Source: a bacterium (GTDB lineage Bacteria > Patescibacteriota > Microgenomatia > UBA8517). Taken from it: 41,499 nucleotides of DNA. Each line of letters starts with the position of its first letter. Position 1 is the first letter of the stretch. Of the stretch, positions 1 through 8,619 are shown piece after piece. The notes beneath the pieces are model-generated. The model was not told where the DNA came from and ran no database searches. It worked only from the letters and a program-made list of their open reading frames with translations. Made by a program: the position numbers and the translations under genes. The stretch is taken from the NCBI GenBank assembly GCA_021790215.1, contig JAJYIG010000004.1:1-41499 (forward strand). Direction: 5' to 3'.

Positions 1-70
1 ACATTGGTATACACAGTGGCTTAAATGAATTAAATCCATCCTCCAATTTTAACACCAACAAAAAGCTGCA

Positions 71-106
71 GGGATAACTCCATCCCACGACCTTACGGTC
101 GGGGAT
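71..106 (+). other. Hairpin leader with two mutually exclusive stems before the endonuclease gene
   Basis: GGGAT (71-75) can pair with ATCCC (82-86). The same ATCCC can instead pair with GGGAT (102-106), which encloses the perfect CGACC-TTAC-GGTCG hairpin (88-101). The second fold ends four bases before the GTG start at 111. The shape resembles an attenuator or a piece of a group I intron core, but I could not find the remaining intron helices. The first 70 bases hold no gene I recognise. Confidence 0.4.
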
Positions 107-110
107 CTAA

Positions 111-752
111 GTGAGGATCTTTAGAGAAACTCCGGAAGAAAAAGCTTACATGATTGGATTTCGCTTAGGCGATCTTGGAGTTAGACAGTCGAGTAAAAAA
201 ACAAAAATGATTGTGGTTGGATCAAGTACAACTAAAAAGGAACAGGTAACTCTAATCAAAAACCTATTTAATAAATACTCAAAAGTATGGATTAGCAAAC
301 CAAATAACGTTGGCGTTATCAACGTTTCTACCATCCTCCACCCTTCGTTTTCCTTTTTGTTACCAAAAAGTATAAATATCGAAAAATGGATTGTATCGAA
401 CGATACAAACATGGCGGCTTTTGTTGGTGGGTACATAGATGCTGAAGGAAGCTTTGGAGTTTACAATAAAAGATCCAGATTTCGGTTGGGGTCGTATGAT
501 AATAAGATACTCAAACAAATTCATACATGGCTCCGAAAATTCAACATAAAATCAATATACATTCTCGAGAGGCAGAAAAAGGTGGGCCAGAACTGTGATT
601 TCTGGAGAATTACCGTTAATGAAGCTAGGTCTCTAATGAAATTATATAGAATAATCTTCTCATATCTCAAACACTCAAAAAGGAAAGCTGACTTTATAAA
701 AGTTATTAAAAATATAAATTTGAGGGCACAAAATGGTACAATTCAGCTATGA
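111..752 (+). CDS. LAGLIDADG-family homing endonuclease
   Basis: This 213-residue protein has two LAGLIDADG-type helices. The first lies near residues 13-22 (MIGFRLGDLG, probable catalytic Asp21). The second lies near residues 104-114 (FVGGYIDAEGSF, probable catalytic Glu112). Two motifs in one chain fit a monomeric double-motif enzyme that cuts a long asymmetric site. The GTG start is chosen because the first motif begins only twelve residues later. The stop overlaps the metG start by four bases (ATGA), so the gene is not enclosed by a complete intron as most such genes are; it appears free-standing and translationally coupled to metG. Whether it is still active cannot be judged. Confidence 0.85.
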   Translation: MRIFRETPEEKAYMIGFRLGDLGVRQSSKKTKMIVVGSSTTKKEQVTLIKNLFNKYSKVWISKPNNVGVINVSTILHPSFSFLLPKSINIEKWIVSNDTNMAAFVGGYIDAEGSFGVYNKRSRFRLGSYDNKILKQIHTWLRKFNIKSIYILERQKKVGQNCDFWRITVNEARSLMKLYRIIFSYLKHSKRKADFIKVIKNINLRAQNGTIQL

Positions 753-2164
753 AGAAAAATTTTTATATTACCACAACCTTACCATACGTGAATTCAGACC
801 CGCACGTGGGATTCGCATTGGAAATTGTGCAGGCAGATGCACTGGCACGGTATCACAAGCTTCTGGGTGAAAATGTCGTTTTTAATTTCGGCACAGATGA
901 ACATGGCCAAAAGATTTACGAAAAGGCTCTAAAAGAAGGAAAAGATTTGCAAAAATATTGCGACGAATATGCTGTCAAATTCGATGCTCTAAAAAAAGCC
1001 CTCAATCTTAGCTATACAAACTTTATCAGAACCACGGATCCCAAACACATCAAGGCGGCTCAGGAATTTTGGAAGCTTTGCGACAAAAACGGAGATATCT
1101 ATAAGAAACTTTACAAAACCAAGTATTGTGTGGGTTGCGAACTGGAAAAAACTGATTCAGAACTCGTCGATAGCCGCTGTCCGCTCCATCCAAATCAGGA
1201 GCTCGAGATAATTGAGGAGGAAAACTACTTCTTTAAATTTAGTAAATACCAAAAGCCTCTTTTGGAATTTTATGAAAAAAATCCGGATTTTGTAGTTCCT
1301 GCCGGAAAATTCAATGAAATCAAAACTTTTGTGGAAAACGGTATTTCCGATTTCTCTATCTCAAGACTTAAATCCAAGTTGCCATGGGGAATTCCCGTTC
1401 CTGGAGACGACACGCAAGTAATGTATGTTTGGTTTGATGCCTTGATCAACTATATTTCAACGTTAGGTTGGCCGGGAGATAAGAAAAACTTTGAAGATTT
1501 TTGGCCCGGAATTCAAGTCGCCGGAAAGGATAATCTAAGGCAGCAGACAGCCATTTGGCAGGCGATGCTTCTTTCCGCCGGAATTCCGAATTCCAAGCAG
1601 GTTTTTATCCATGGATTTATTACTATTAACGGACAAAAGATCAGTAAGAGTCTGGGTAATACAATTAACCCGATTGAAGTTGCGGAAAAATACGGGACGG
1701 ATGCTTTGCGTTATTATCTTCTTGCAAAAATTAATCCATACGAGGATTCAGATTTTGCATTCGAAAAATTTGAGGAAACTTACAACGGAGAACTTGCCAA
1801 CGGTCTCGGAAACCTAACTTCAAGAGTTGCTAAACTCTGCGAAAAACCAGGCTTTGAATTTCACTATATTGATATATATCAATATAGTGAACAAATCGGG
1901 AAGCAATTGGAGCAATATAGATTTGACCAGGCGCTTAAAATAATCTGGGAAGATGTCACTGAAACCGATAAATATATTAATGAAAAGGAACCGTGGAAAT
2001 TGGAAGGAGAAAACCTAAAAGAGGTTTTGGATAAGTCAGTTAAATCCATACGGCAAATAGCACACAACCTGAAGCCCTTCCTTCCAAAAACAGCCGAAAA
2101 AATCGAAGGGCAATTTGCAGGACCTGAGATAAAATCTCAGCCAGCTCTTTTCCCCAGGTTGTAA
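749..2164 (+). CDS. metG: Methionyl-tRNA synthetase
   Basis: This class I enzyme charges tRNA-Met with methionine. The HIGH box reads HVGF (residues 19-22) and the KMSKS loop reads KISKS (residues 297-301). One zinc knuckle is visible as CVGC followed by CPLH, as in Thermus-type MetRS. The 471 residues end after the anticodon-binding helices, so the C-terminal tRNA-binding (EMAP-like) domain of longer enzymes is absent. A 32-bp perfect palindrome (1860-1891) encodes part of the linker between the catalytic and anticodon domains and adds a few residues there. Translation is probably coupled to the endonuclease gene. Confidence 0.97.
   Translation: MKKNFYITTTLPYVNSDPHVGFALEIVQADALARYHKLLGENVVFNFGTDEHGQKIYEKALKEGKDLQKYCDEYAVKFDALKKALNLSYTNFIRTTDPKHIKAAQEFWKLCDKNGDIYKKLYKTKYCVGCELEKTDSELVDSRCPLHPNQELEIIEEENYFFKFSKYQKPLLEFYEKNPDFVVPAGKFNEIKTFVENGISDFSISRLKSKLPWGIPVPGDDTQVMYVWFDALINYISTLGWPGDKKNFEDFWPGIQVAGKDNLRQQTAIWQAMLLSAGIPNSKQVFIHGFITINGQKISKSLGNTINPIEVAEKYGTDALRYYLLAKINPYEDSDFAFEKFEETYNGELANGLGNLTSRVAKLCEKPGFEFHYIDIYQYSEQIGKQLEQYRFDQALKIIWEDVTETDKYINEKEPWKLEGENLKEVLDKSVKSIRQIAHNLKPFLPKTAEKIEGQFAGPEIKSQPALFPRL
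1860..1891. repeat. Perfect 32-bp palindrome inside metG
   Basis: The half-site TTCACTATATTGATAT is followed with no spacer by its exact reverse complement; all 16 pairs match. It is translated in frame through the linker before the MetRS anticodon domain. I saw no second copy in the window. It may be an inserted palindromic element or a site for a dimeric protein. Confidence 0.9.
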
Positions 2165-2197
2165 GCTAATACTACAGTATTTGCGGGCAGGTCCGAC

Positions 2198-2205
2198 TGT
2201 AAAAT
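2198..2205 (+). promoter_or_regulatory. -10 element of the GT2 gene, leaderless geometry
   Basis: TGTAAAAT ends six bases before the ATG at 2212, so transcription should start at or next to the start codon. No Shine-Dalgarno sequence fits between them. Confidence 0.6.
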
Positions 2206-2211
2206 ATAAAA

Positions 2212-3699
2212 ATGCGAAAATTTATTGAAAAACATCAAGACGGAATTCAACGGGGGTTAGAAATTTTACCAGGTTTTGTCTCATGGAATTTGATCCTATT
2301 CCCTTATTGGGGAATAATAGTTATGCCGGTTGTTGTAGCCTATTTTATATTAATTTTCAATGTCTATTGGTTCTATCAATCACTCCAAATCGCTATCACT
2401 TCCATTATTTCCCATATTAAAATCCAGGCCGCAAAAATTTATGATTGGATGGGAGACGTCAGAGGGTTCCCCGACTGGCAAAGGGTGCGACATGTTGTAA
2501 TCATAACAACCTACAAGGAACCGGAGCATATTTTGGAAAGAACACTTAAATCTCTCGCTGATCAGGAACTTCCAACCAAACAAATAATTCCAGTTCTTGC
2601 TATGGAGGAAAAAGAATCCGAGGAAGAAAGGCTCAAAAAGTTTAAATCATTAAATGCAAAATTCGGAAAAGTTTTTGGGCATCTTTACATAACAACTCAT
2701 CCTTTACTTACCGGTGAGGTTGCGGGAAAAGCTTCTAACGAAAGATATGCCGCCATTTGGATCAAGAAAAATTATATCGACAAAAATAAAATTGACATCA
2801 ATTATGTAACCGTTACAAGCTGCGACGCTGACCACAAATTTCACCCAAAACACTTTGCAAACCTGACTTATAAATTCCTGGATAATCCTGACAGATATAA
2901 AACTTTTTGGCAGCCATCTGTCATGTTCTACAACAATATTTGGGAAATTCCAGCAATTACCCGAGTTCCCAATACCCTAATGACCATTTGGAATCTTTCC
3001 CAGTTATCACGGCGCGACAGGCTCATAAATTGCCAAAATTATTCACTTTCTTTTAAACTTTTGGACGAAACCGGCTATTGGGATGCTGATAAAATTCCGG
3101 AGGACTGGGGAATATTTTTTAAGGCATTTTATAAAACCAGAGGGGTTGAGGTGGAACCAATTTATTTACCACTCCTTGCTGATGCGGCCCAATCAACTTC
3201 ATTCTGGAAAACTATCAAAAATCAATACCAGCAAATTCAGAGGTGGGCTTGGGGCGTATCCGACGATCCTTGGATAATCAAAAGTTATTTTCTGACACGC
3301 GATGTTCCTTTTTGGGACAAGACTTTGCGTCTGATTCAAGTAACTTGGGCTCACTTCTCCTGGCCGGTAAATTGGTTTATTATTACGGTCGGACTAACCC
3401 TTCCGACTCTTCTTAACCCCGCCTTCGGCAGAACAGTTCTTGGTTATACGGTACCCAAACTTTCATCTTTTATTCTCACAATCTCGCTCGTATTTTTGGG
3501 TATAACAATCATCATTGATAGTTTACAAAAACCGGCAAGACCAAAAAACGTCCCCTTCTGGCGCCAGCTTCTGATTCCTTTTGAATTTGTCCTGATGCCA
3601 ATCTCGGGATTTTTCTTTTCAGCTCTTCCCGGAATCGACGCTCATACCAGATTAATGTTGGGTAAGTATATGGAATACAAAGTTACCGAGAAAGTCTAA
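2212..3699 (+). CDS. Membrane glycosyltransferase, family 2 (cellulose synthase-like)
   Basis: This 495-residue processive-type GT-A transferase probably adds sugars from a nucleotide-sugar donor to an envelope glycan at the inner face of the membrane. It has an N-terminal membrane segment (about residues 20-60), a nucleotide-binding start (HVVIITTYKEP), the DAD metal motif (Asp205-Ala-Asp207), the EDW acceptor motif (Glu297-Asp298) and the QxxRW signature (Gln341-Arg344-Trp345). At least two more membrane segments follow at the C-terminus. The stop touches the stop of the convergent epimerase gene. The family and motifs are clear; the substrate is unknown. Confidence 0.88.
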   Translation: MRKFIEKHQDGIQRGLEILPGFVSWNLILFPYWGIIVMPVVVAYFILIFNVYWFYQSLQIAITSIISHIKIQAAKIYDWMGDVRGFPDWQRVRHVVIITTYKEPEHILERTLKSLADQELPTKQIIPVLAMEEKESEEERLKKFKSLNAKFGKVFGHLYITTHPLLTGEVAGKASNERYAAIWIKKNYIDKNKIDINYVTVTSCDADHKFHPKHFANLTYKFLDNPDRYKTFWQPSVMFYNNIWEIPAITRVPNTLMTIWNLSQLSRRDRLINCQNYSLSFKLLDETGYWDADKIPEDWGIFFKAFYKTRGVEVEPIYLPLLADAAQSTSFWKTIKNQYQQIQRWAWGVSDDPWIIKSYFLTRDVPFWDKTLRLIQVTWAHFSWPVNWFIITVGLTLPTLLNPAFGRTVLGYTVPKLSSFILTISLVFLGITIIIDSLQKPARPKNVPFWRQLLIPFEFVLMPISGFFFSALPGIDAHTRLMLGKYMEYKVTEKV

Positions 3700-4640
3700 G
3701 AAGATTTGTAAAATTTGATTGTTTTTTGAAGTCCTTCGTCTAAATTTACTTTTGGTTTCCAGTTTAAAACATTTTCAGCTTTACCAATATCCGGTTTTCT
3801 TCTCATGGGATCATCCTTCCTAAAAGTTCCGGAAAATTTAATTTCTGACTCGGAATTAGTCAATCTGATAATCTTATCTGCCAACTCGGCAATCGAATGT
3901 TCATCAGGGTTCCCCAAATTGAAGACTTCTCCTTTTGTACTGTCAGAAAACATTGCTTTCATTATCCCTTCAATTAAATCACTTACATAACAAAAAGATC
4001 TCGTTTGGCTTCCATCCCCATCAATATTTATTTGATCACCGGCAATGGCCGCCGTTATGAAATTGGAGATTACCCTGCCATCGTCCTTCTGCATTTTAGG
4101 TCCATAAGTATTAAAAATTCTGACAATTCTTGCATCGATACCGTATTTATGAATAAAGACATAAGTTGACGCTTCGGCAAAGCGTTTGCTTTCGTCATAA
4201 CAAGACCTCGGACCAAAGGAGTTTACATTCCCCCAATATGTCTCCTTCTGAGGGTGTTCCAAAGGATCACCGTAAACTTCAGAGGTGGAGGCAATTAATA
4301 CCTTGGAAGAGTCCTTTTTTGCTAATTCAAGTATATTTAAAGTGCCCATTGAATTGGCCAAAAGCGTCTCTTCCGAATAATTTTGGTAGTCAATAGGGGA
4401 CGCCGGAGAGGCAAGGTGAAAGATATGACTAAACGCACCTTTTTTTACTTCGTCAGATAGTTTAACTACATCGTTATCTATAAATTCAAAATTTTCATTG
4501 CCGATTAGATTTTCAATATTTTTTTGGGAACCGGTAATGAAATTGTCCAAACAGACAACTTTATACCCCCCATTGATTAATTTCTCGCATAGATGAGAAC
4601 CAACAAATCCGGCGCCGCCCGTAACCAATACTCTTTGCAT
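3696..4640 (-). CDS. NAD-dependent epimerase/dehydratase, UDP-glucuronate decarboxylase-like
   Basis: This extended SDR protein has the Rossmann loop GGAGFVG (residues 8-14) and the catalytic YDESK (Tyr148, Lys152). The surrounding HLASPASP, GPRSCYDESKR and ARIFNTYGP patterns are characteristic of UDP-glucuronate decarboxylase, which makes UDP-xylose. The ATG at 4640 is preferred over the one at 4676 because the Rossmann strand begins right after it and a TGGTATACT box lies six bases upstream. The resulting length of 314 residues is normal. It probably supplies a nucleotide sugar to the neighbouring transferases. A related 4,6-dehydratase or 4-epimerase is the alternative. Confidence 0.85.
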   Translation of the reverse strand: MQRVLVTGGAGFVGSHLCEKLINGGYKVVCLDNFITGSQKNIENLIGNENFEFIDNDVVKLSDEVKKGAFSHIFHLASPASPIDYQNYSEETLLANSMGTLNILELAKKDSSKVLIASTSEVYGDPLEHPQKETYWGNVNSFGPRSCYDESKRFAEASTYVFIHKYGIDARIVRIFNTYGPKMQKDDGRVISNFITAAIAGDQINIDGDGSQTRSFCYVSDLIEGIMKAMFSDSTKGEVFNLGNPDEHSIAELADKIIRLTNSESEIKFSGTFRKDDPMRRKPDIGKAENVLNWKPKVNLDEGLQKTIKFYKSS

Positions 4641-4646
4641 AGCCAA

Positions 4647-4655
4647 AGTATACCA
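4647..4655 (-). promoter_or_regulatory. Extended -10 of the epimerase gene
   Basis: On the minus strand TGGTATACT matches the extended -10 form TGnTATAAT with one change. It ends six bases before the ATG at 4640, which predicts a leaderless transcript. Confidence 0.65.
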
Positions 4656-4682
4656 GCTCTGCTTTGCCATTTCCAAATGAAA

Positions 4683-4691
4683 TGATAAACT
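4683..4691 (+). promoter_or_regulatory. Extended -10 of the GT39-like gene
   Basis: TGATAAACT (TGn plus TAAACT) ends eight bases before the ATG at 4700. Back-to-back with the epimerase promoter, it fills the 59-bp divergent gap. Confidence 0.5.
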
Positions 4692-4699
4692 AAATTAGT

Positions 4700-6211
4700 A
4701 TGAAGTCTGTCTGGCAAAAACTACACAAGATTGGTGCAATACTTCACCTTCCGGACATGCCAAATTGGGTTGTTGGAATTCTTGCTTTAGTTTTAATTCT
4801 CAGAATTCCCTCTTTTTTTGAACCTTATTATTACGGTGATGAAATGGTTTATCTAACCCTTGGTCAAGGAATCCACCAGGGATTAACTCTTTATAAAGAC
4901 ATCCACGACAACAAACCCCCGCTTCTCTACTTTACTGCCGCCATCGCAGGAAATCTTTTTTGGTTCAAGGTAATTTTGGCTTTTTGGAGTTTCGCAACAA
5001 TCTTTATTTTTTATAAGCTTTCGGAACGTCTCTTTGCGGGTAGGGTAAATGCTCAAAAAATCTCTACACTGATTTTTGCACTTCTAACCACGCTCCCTCT
5101 TTTGGAAGGAAATATTGCCAACGCTGAACTTTTTATGATCGGGCCGAGTATTTTGGCCATTCTCCTTTTATTAAGTGACAAATTAAATATTAAAAAGGTG
5201 TTTATGGCGGGAATCCTTTTCGGATTTGCCACACTTTTCAAAGTTCCCGCCGCATTTGATCTGCCGGTAATAATCATCTTTTGGCTGATTACAAAAAACT
5301 TGCGCAGCAACTGGAAGGAAATTATCAAAAACTCTTTTGTGCTGACTGCCGGATTTGCGCTGCCAATAATTCTAACTTTTGTCTGGTATTTTTCAAAAGG
5401 AGCTCTTTCTGAATATATAAGGGCGGCTTTCCTGCAAAATATTGGATATCTGAGCAGTTTCAGACCCGGTGACATACAAAAGCCATTCTTAGTCCGAAAC
5501 GGACCGCTTCTAATACGCGCAGCGGTTGTGGCGGTATCTTTTATCATTCTTTATGTTTTCAGAAGAAAGCTTTCTAGAAATCTTATATTGTTTAGCGTAT
5601 GGACTTTTCTGGCTCTTTTTGCGATTACACTTTCGGAAAGACCATACCCGCATTACTTCATTCAGGCAGTTGCACCAGTTTCCTTTCTTTTAACGATGCT
5701 GTTTTCTGAAAAAAGTATTGAGCAGTCTTTGTCTATTATTCCGCTAACCGTTGCCTTTTTAGTTCCTGTCGTATACAAGTTTTACTACTACCCCACGACA
5801 AGTTACTATACAAGGTTTATCGAGTTTGCCACACAAAAAATTGATAAGAAAACATACTTCAGTATGTTTTCGGCAAATACGAATAGAAATTATGAGATTG
5901 CCGAGTTTCTTGTAAACTCGAGTCTTCCAAGCGACAAAGTCTTTATGTGGGACTCCGATTCTGCCGCCGTCTATGCCCTTTCAAGACGTCTTCCCCCAAT
6001 AAAATACGTTGTTCCATATCATGTTTACGATTACTCAAGTACAGCTATTGTGGCAAAGGAAATAGAAAAAGACCTCCCCAAATTTATAATTCTCACTTCC
6101 GGAAATCCCTACCCGGAACTTACAGGACTTATTAGAAGTAAGTACTTATTGGTTAGAGAAATCGGAAATGCAAGTATTTATTCAGAAATCAATTTGGCTT
6201 CGGGAAGATAA
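4700..6211 (+). CDS. Polytopic glycosyltransferase, GT39/ArnT-like
   Basis: This 503-residue protein with roughly ten membrane helices resembles GT-C transferases, which use polyprenyl-phosphate-linked sugars on the outer face of the membrane. The first outside loop has the acidic pair Asp47-Glu48 (YYYGDEMVY) and, further on, HDNKPP (residues 69-74), the usual arrangement of the metal/acceptor site in the family. The C-terminal 100 residues are soluble. It lies divergently from the epimerase and ahead of the WecA-type gene, in keeping with a lipid-linked glycan pathway. Acceptor and sugar cannot be deduced. Confidence 0.82.
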   Translation: MKSVWQKLHKIGAILHLPDMPNWVVGILALVLILRIPSFFEPYYYGDEMVYLTLGQGIHQGLTLYKDIHDNKPPLLYFTAAIAGNLFWFKVILAFWSFATIFIFYKLSERLFAGRVNAQKISTLIFALLTTLPLLEGNIANAELFMIGPSILAILLLLSDKLNIKKVFMAGILFGFATLFKVPAAFDLPVIIIFWLITKNLRSNWKEIIKNSFVLTAGFALPIILTFVWYFSKGALSEYIRAAFLQNIGYLSSFRPGDIQKPFLVRNGPLLIRAAVVAVSFIILYVFRRKLSRNLILFSVWTFLALFAITLSERPYPHYFIQAVAPVSFLLTMLFSEKSIEQSLSIIPLTVAFLVPVVYKFYYYPTTSYYTRFIEFATQKIDKKTYFSMFSANTNRNYEIAEFLVNSSLPSDKVFMWDSDSAAVYALSRRLPPIKYVVPYHVYDYSSTAIVAKEIEKDLPKFIILTSGNPYPELTGLIRSKYLLVREIGNASIYSEINLASGR

Positions 6212-6215
6212 CTGG

Positions 6216-6223
6216 TGTAAAAT
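6216..6223 (+). promoter_or_regulatory. -10 element of the small membrane protein gene
   Basis: TGTAAAAT ends six bases before the ATG at 6230, the same sequence and spacing as at 2198-2205. Confidence 0.6.
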
Positions 6224-6229
6224 CTCCCT

Positions 6230-6571
6230 ATGGACGCCAGGTGGAAAAGTCTTCCTTTGAGAAATCTCTATTATCTTGCATTAATTATAGATATAGGTAC
6301 AGGAGTGGCGATTGTCACTCTGGGAAACTATCTTCCCCCGGTTGTTCCTCTTTTTTATGGGTTGCCTGTCGGACAAGATCAACTGACATCCACATTCGGA
6401 CTTCTAATTGCCCCCGCCGTCTCAGCCTTAATTGCGGTCATAAATTTTTTAATCAGCTTCTGGGTTAGAGATTCATTCCTGAGAAAAGTTCTGGCAATTT
6501 CCTCCATCATTCTCTCCATTCTAACAACCATTACAGTTATAAAAATAATATTCTTGGTTGGTTTTTTCTAA
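6230..6571 (+). CDS. Small polytopic membrane protein, unknown function
   Basis: I do not recognise this 113-residue protein. It has three predicted membrane helices, near residues 12-35, 52-75 and 85-112, with short loops and no catalytic motif. A basic N-terminus (DARWKSLPLR) suggests that end is inside the cell. It sits between two glycan-assembly membrane enzymes with its own promoter-like element upstream, and only 11 bases separate it from the next gene. It may be an accessory subunit of that pathway, but this rests on position alone. Confidence 0.7.
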   Translation: MDARWKSLPLRNLYYLALIIDIGTGVAIVTLGNYLPPVVPLFYGLPVGQDQLTSTFGLLIAPAVSALIAVINFLISFWVRDSFLRKVLAISSIILSILTTITVIKIIFLVGFF

Positions 6572-6574
6572 AAT
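6569..6574 (+). promoter_or_regulatory. -10-like element before the WecA/MraY-type gene
   Basis: TAAAAT overlaps the stop codon of the upstream gene and ends eight bases before the ATG at 6583. There is no TG extension, so it is weaker than the others. Confidence 0.4.
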
Positions 6575-6582
6575 CATCTTTT

Positions 6583-7665
6583 ATGGAAACTTTGCGGAAT
6601 CTTTTTTTACTACCATGGCTAGCTTCCGCTATTATTGCCTTCGCGGCCACACCGATAGTAATTAAATTTGCAGGGAAGTTTGGAATAATAGACGACCCAA
6701 AAAAAAATAAACACCCAAAGGTAATTCACACCTATCCAATTCCCCGTGGCGGCGGAATTCCAATTTTTTTAGCAATCCTTTCTTGTATTCTAATTTTCCT
6801 ACCCCTCGATAAACATGCCGTAGGAATTCTGATTGGAGCAGCTATCTTGGTAGTTATGGGAACGCTCGACGATAAATACAATTTAAATCCTTATTTGAGG
6901 CTTGCATTGGGCTTTGTCGCGGCGGCAGCTCCAATTGCTGCCGGAATAGGGATTGCCTTTGTTTCAAATCCTTTCGGAGGAATAATTGACCTGAGTCATC
7001 CTCAATTAACATTTTCGCTTTTTGGGAACATTCATAACATTTGGGTTGTTTCAGACATCTTTGCTTTGATTTGGATAACCTTCTTGATGAATATCGTCAA
7101 TATGGGTGCCAAAGGCGTTGATGGACAATTGAGTGGTGTTACAGTAATTGCCGCTCTCACTATTGCTTTACTTTCATTAAAATATTCTGCTGATATTGCA
7201 CAATGGCCGGTAATAATCCTGGCAGGTATTACTGCCGGAGCTTATCTCGGTTTTTTACCCTGGCATATCTTTCCGCAAAAAATCATGCCAGGTTACGGAG
7301 GAAGCACCTTGGCAGGATACCTTCTGGCAATTCTTTCAATTCTTTCTACAACCAAGGTTGGTGCCTTGATGGTAGTTTTGGGAGTCCCTCTTATCGACAC
7401 AGGCTACACAATTGTTAGAAGGATCATGAACGGAAAATCCCCCGTCTGGGGAGATAGAGGACATTTGCATCATAGACTTCTAGATGCAGGATTCAGCAAA
7501 ACTCAGGTAGCTGCCCTCTATTGGGGAATGACGGCAATCCTCGGAGTTCTAGCTCTAAATTTGAATACAAAGACAAAGCTGTATACAATGATTGGCATAG
7601 CATTTGGAATCGGGGGACTAATTTTGTGGCTAACTTACCAATCGAAAGACAAAAAAATAATTTAA
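6583..7665 (+). CDS. Polyprenyl-phosphate sugar-1-phosphate transferase (WecA/TagO/MraY superfamily)
   Basis: This 360-residue, roughly ten-helix protein should transfer a sugar-1-phosphate from a UDP-sugar to undecaprenyl phosphate, the first step in building a lipid-linked glycan. Family marks are PRGGGIPIF near residue 50, the Asp96-Asp97 pair in GTLDDKYNLNP, and GDRGHLHHRLLDAG near residue 290, which is typical of the WecA/TagO branch. One key segment is unusual: the NxxDGLDGL motif reads NMGAKGVDGQ, so the first Asp is Lys177 while Asp180 remains. The end of the gene overlaps the start of the UbiA-type gene. Confidence 0.9.
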   Translation: METLRNLFLLPWLASAIIAFAATPIVIKFAGKFGIIDDPKKNKHPKVIHTYPIPRGGGIPIFLAILSCILIFLPLDKHAVGILIGAAILVVMGTLDDKYNLNPYLRLALGFVAAAAPIAAGIGIAFVSNPFGGIIDLSHPQLTFSLFGNIHNIWVVSDIFALIWITFLMNIVNMGAKGVDGQLSGVTVIAALTIALLSLKYSADIAQWPVIILAGITAGAYLGFLPWHIFPQKIMPGYGGSTLAGYLLAILSILSTTKVGALMVVLGVPLIDTGYTIVRRIMNGKSPVWGDRGHLHHRLLDAGFSKTQVAALYWGMTAILGVLALNLNTKTKLYTMIGIAFGIGGLILWLTYQSKDKKII

Positions 7666-8597
7666 TCGTTGCGTTAGTTAAGTCAGCGCGGCCTGTGCAT
7701 TGGATCAAAAATCTGGCCGTTTTTGCGGCGCTACTTCTTTCCGGACTTCTTCTAAAAAAAGGCCTTTTCGTTGATACTTTTTGGGCATTTATTGCGTTTG
7801 ACTTTGCTACATCGGCAACTTATGTAGTGAACGATCTTTTTGACATCGAGCTTGATCGACTACATCCGATTAAAAAATTTCGGCCAATTGCTTCCGGCGA
7901 CCTTCCGAAAGGATTAGCTGTTATGGAAGCTCTATTACTAGCAATGGTTGCACTTACAATATCAGGAACTTTAAGTTATCTATTCTTTTTAATAATTATC
8001 GGGTATTTGGTTTTGCAATTCTTCTACAGCGCTGGCCTAAAAAATATTGCAATTTTGGACATACTGATTATCGCAACAGGGTTTATCTTGAGAGTCTATG
8101 CAGGAGCTTTCGTCATTAATGCCCATCTTTCCGTCTGGTTTCTTCTTTGTGTAATCTCGACCGCTCTTTTCCTGGCATCAGGAAAAAGGAGATCTGAGCT
8201 TAATTTAATTCAGCAGTCATCTCAAATTACGAGGAAAAGTCTTATCAGCTACAAAAAAGACCTTTTGAACTCATATGTCACAATGTTTGGAAATGCATCA
8301 TGGCTTAGCTGGTCGCTTTATACATTCTTCGAAAGCCCCAGGACGGATACTGGCTTTTGGCTTACATTAGCAGAGATATCGAGAACAGCCACTATCAGCA
8401 AACTTCTTATGGTCACAATCCCTGTGGTCATTTTTGGCATTATGAGATATGAATCCCTCATCTTTGAGGGTAGAAGCGAGGCACCGGAAAAAATACTTCT
8501 TAGCGACAAAGCCCTGATTTTTGCAGTAATCATCTGGGTAATAATGGTTCTATTAATCGTATACGCCGGGGTATCATCAAACACCCCCGTTTACTAA
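7626..8597 (+). CDS. UbiA-family prenyltransferase, decaprenyl-phosphate phosphoribosyltransferase-like
   Basis: This polytopic UbiA-superfamily enzyme has the first aspartate-rich motif NDLFDIELD followed by KKFRPIASG. ASGKRRSEL resembles the branch that moves phosphoribose to polyprenyl phosphate (as in mycobacterial arabinan synthesis) more than quinone-pathway UbiA. The first in-frame ATG (7521) lies 145 bases inside the upstream gene and would add an unrelated hydrophilic tail. I therefore prefer GTG at 7626, which gives 323 residues and a 40-base overlap. It probably makes a lipid-linked pentose for the glycan genes upstream. Confidence 0.82.
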   Translation: MANLPIERQKNNLIVALVKSARPVHWIKNLAVFAALLLSGLLLKKGLFVDTFWAFIAFDFATSATYVVNDLFDIELDRLHPIKKFRPIASGDLPKGLAVMEALLLAMVALTISGTLSYLFFLIIIGYLVLQFFYSAGLKNIAILDILIIATGFILRVYAGAFVINAHLSVWFLLCVISTALFLASGKRRSELNLIQQSSQITRKSLISYKKDLLNSYVTMFGNASWLSWSLYTFFESPRTDTGFWLTLAEISRTATISKLLMVTIPVVIFGIMRYESLIFEGRSEAPEKILLSDKALIFAVIIWVIMVLLIVYAGVSSNTPVY

Positions 8598-8619
8598 AAG
8601 TCCATATGTTTCTAAAGTG

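Noticed and set aside
1-752. Complete group I intron containing the endonuclease
   Set aside because: Only hairpins resembling one helical domain are seen; no catalytic-core helices or 3' half are found before metG, which starts within the endonuclease stop.
5053-5547. 164-residue open frame antisense to the GT39-like gene
   Set aside because: It is a shadow of a hydrophobic coding region with no recognisable features.
7521-7625. ATG start of the UbiA-family gene at 7521
   Set aside because: It would add a hydrophilic tail translated from within the WecA-type gene; the family fold starts after 7626.
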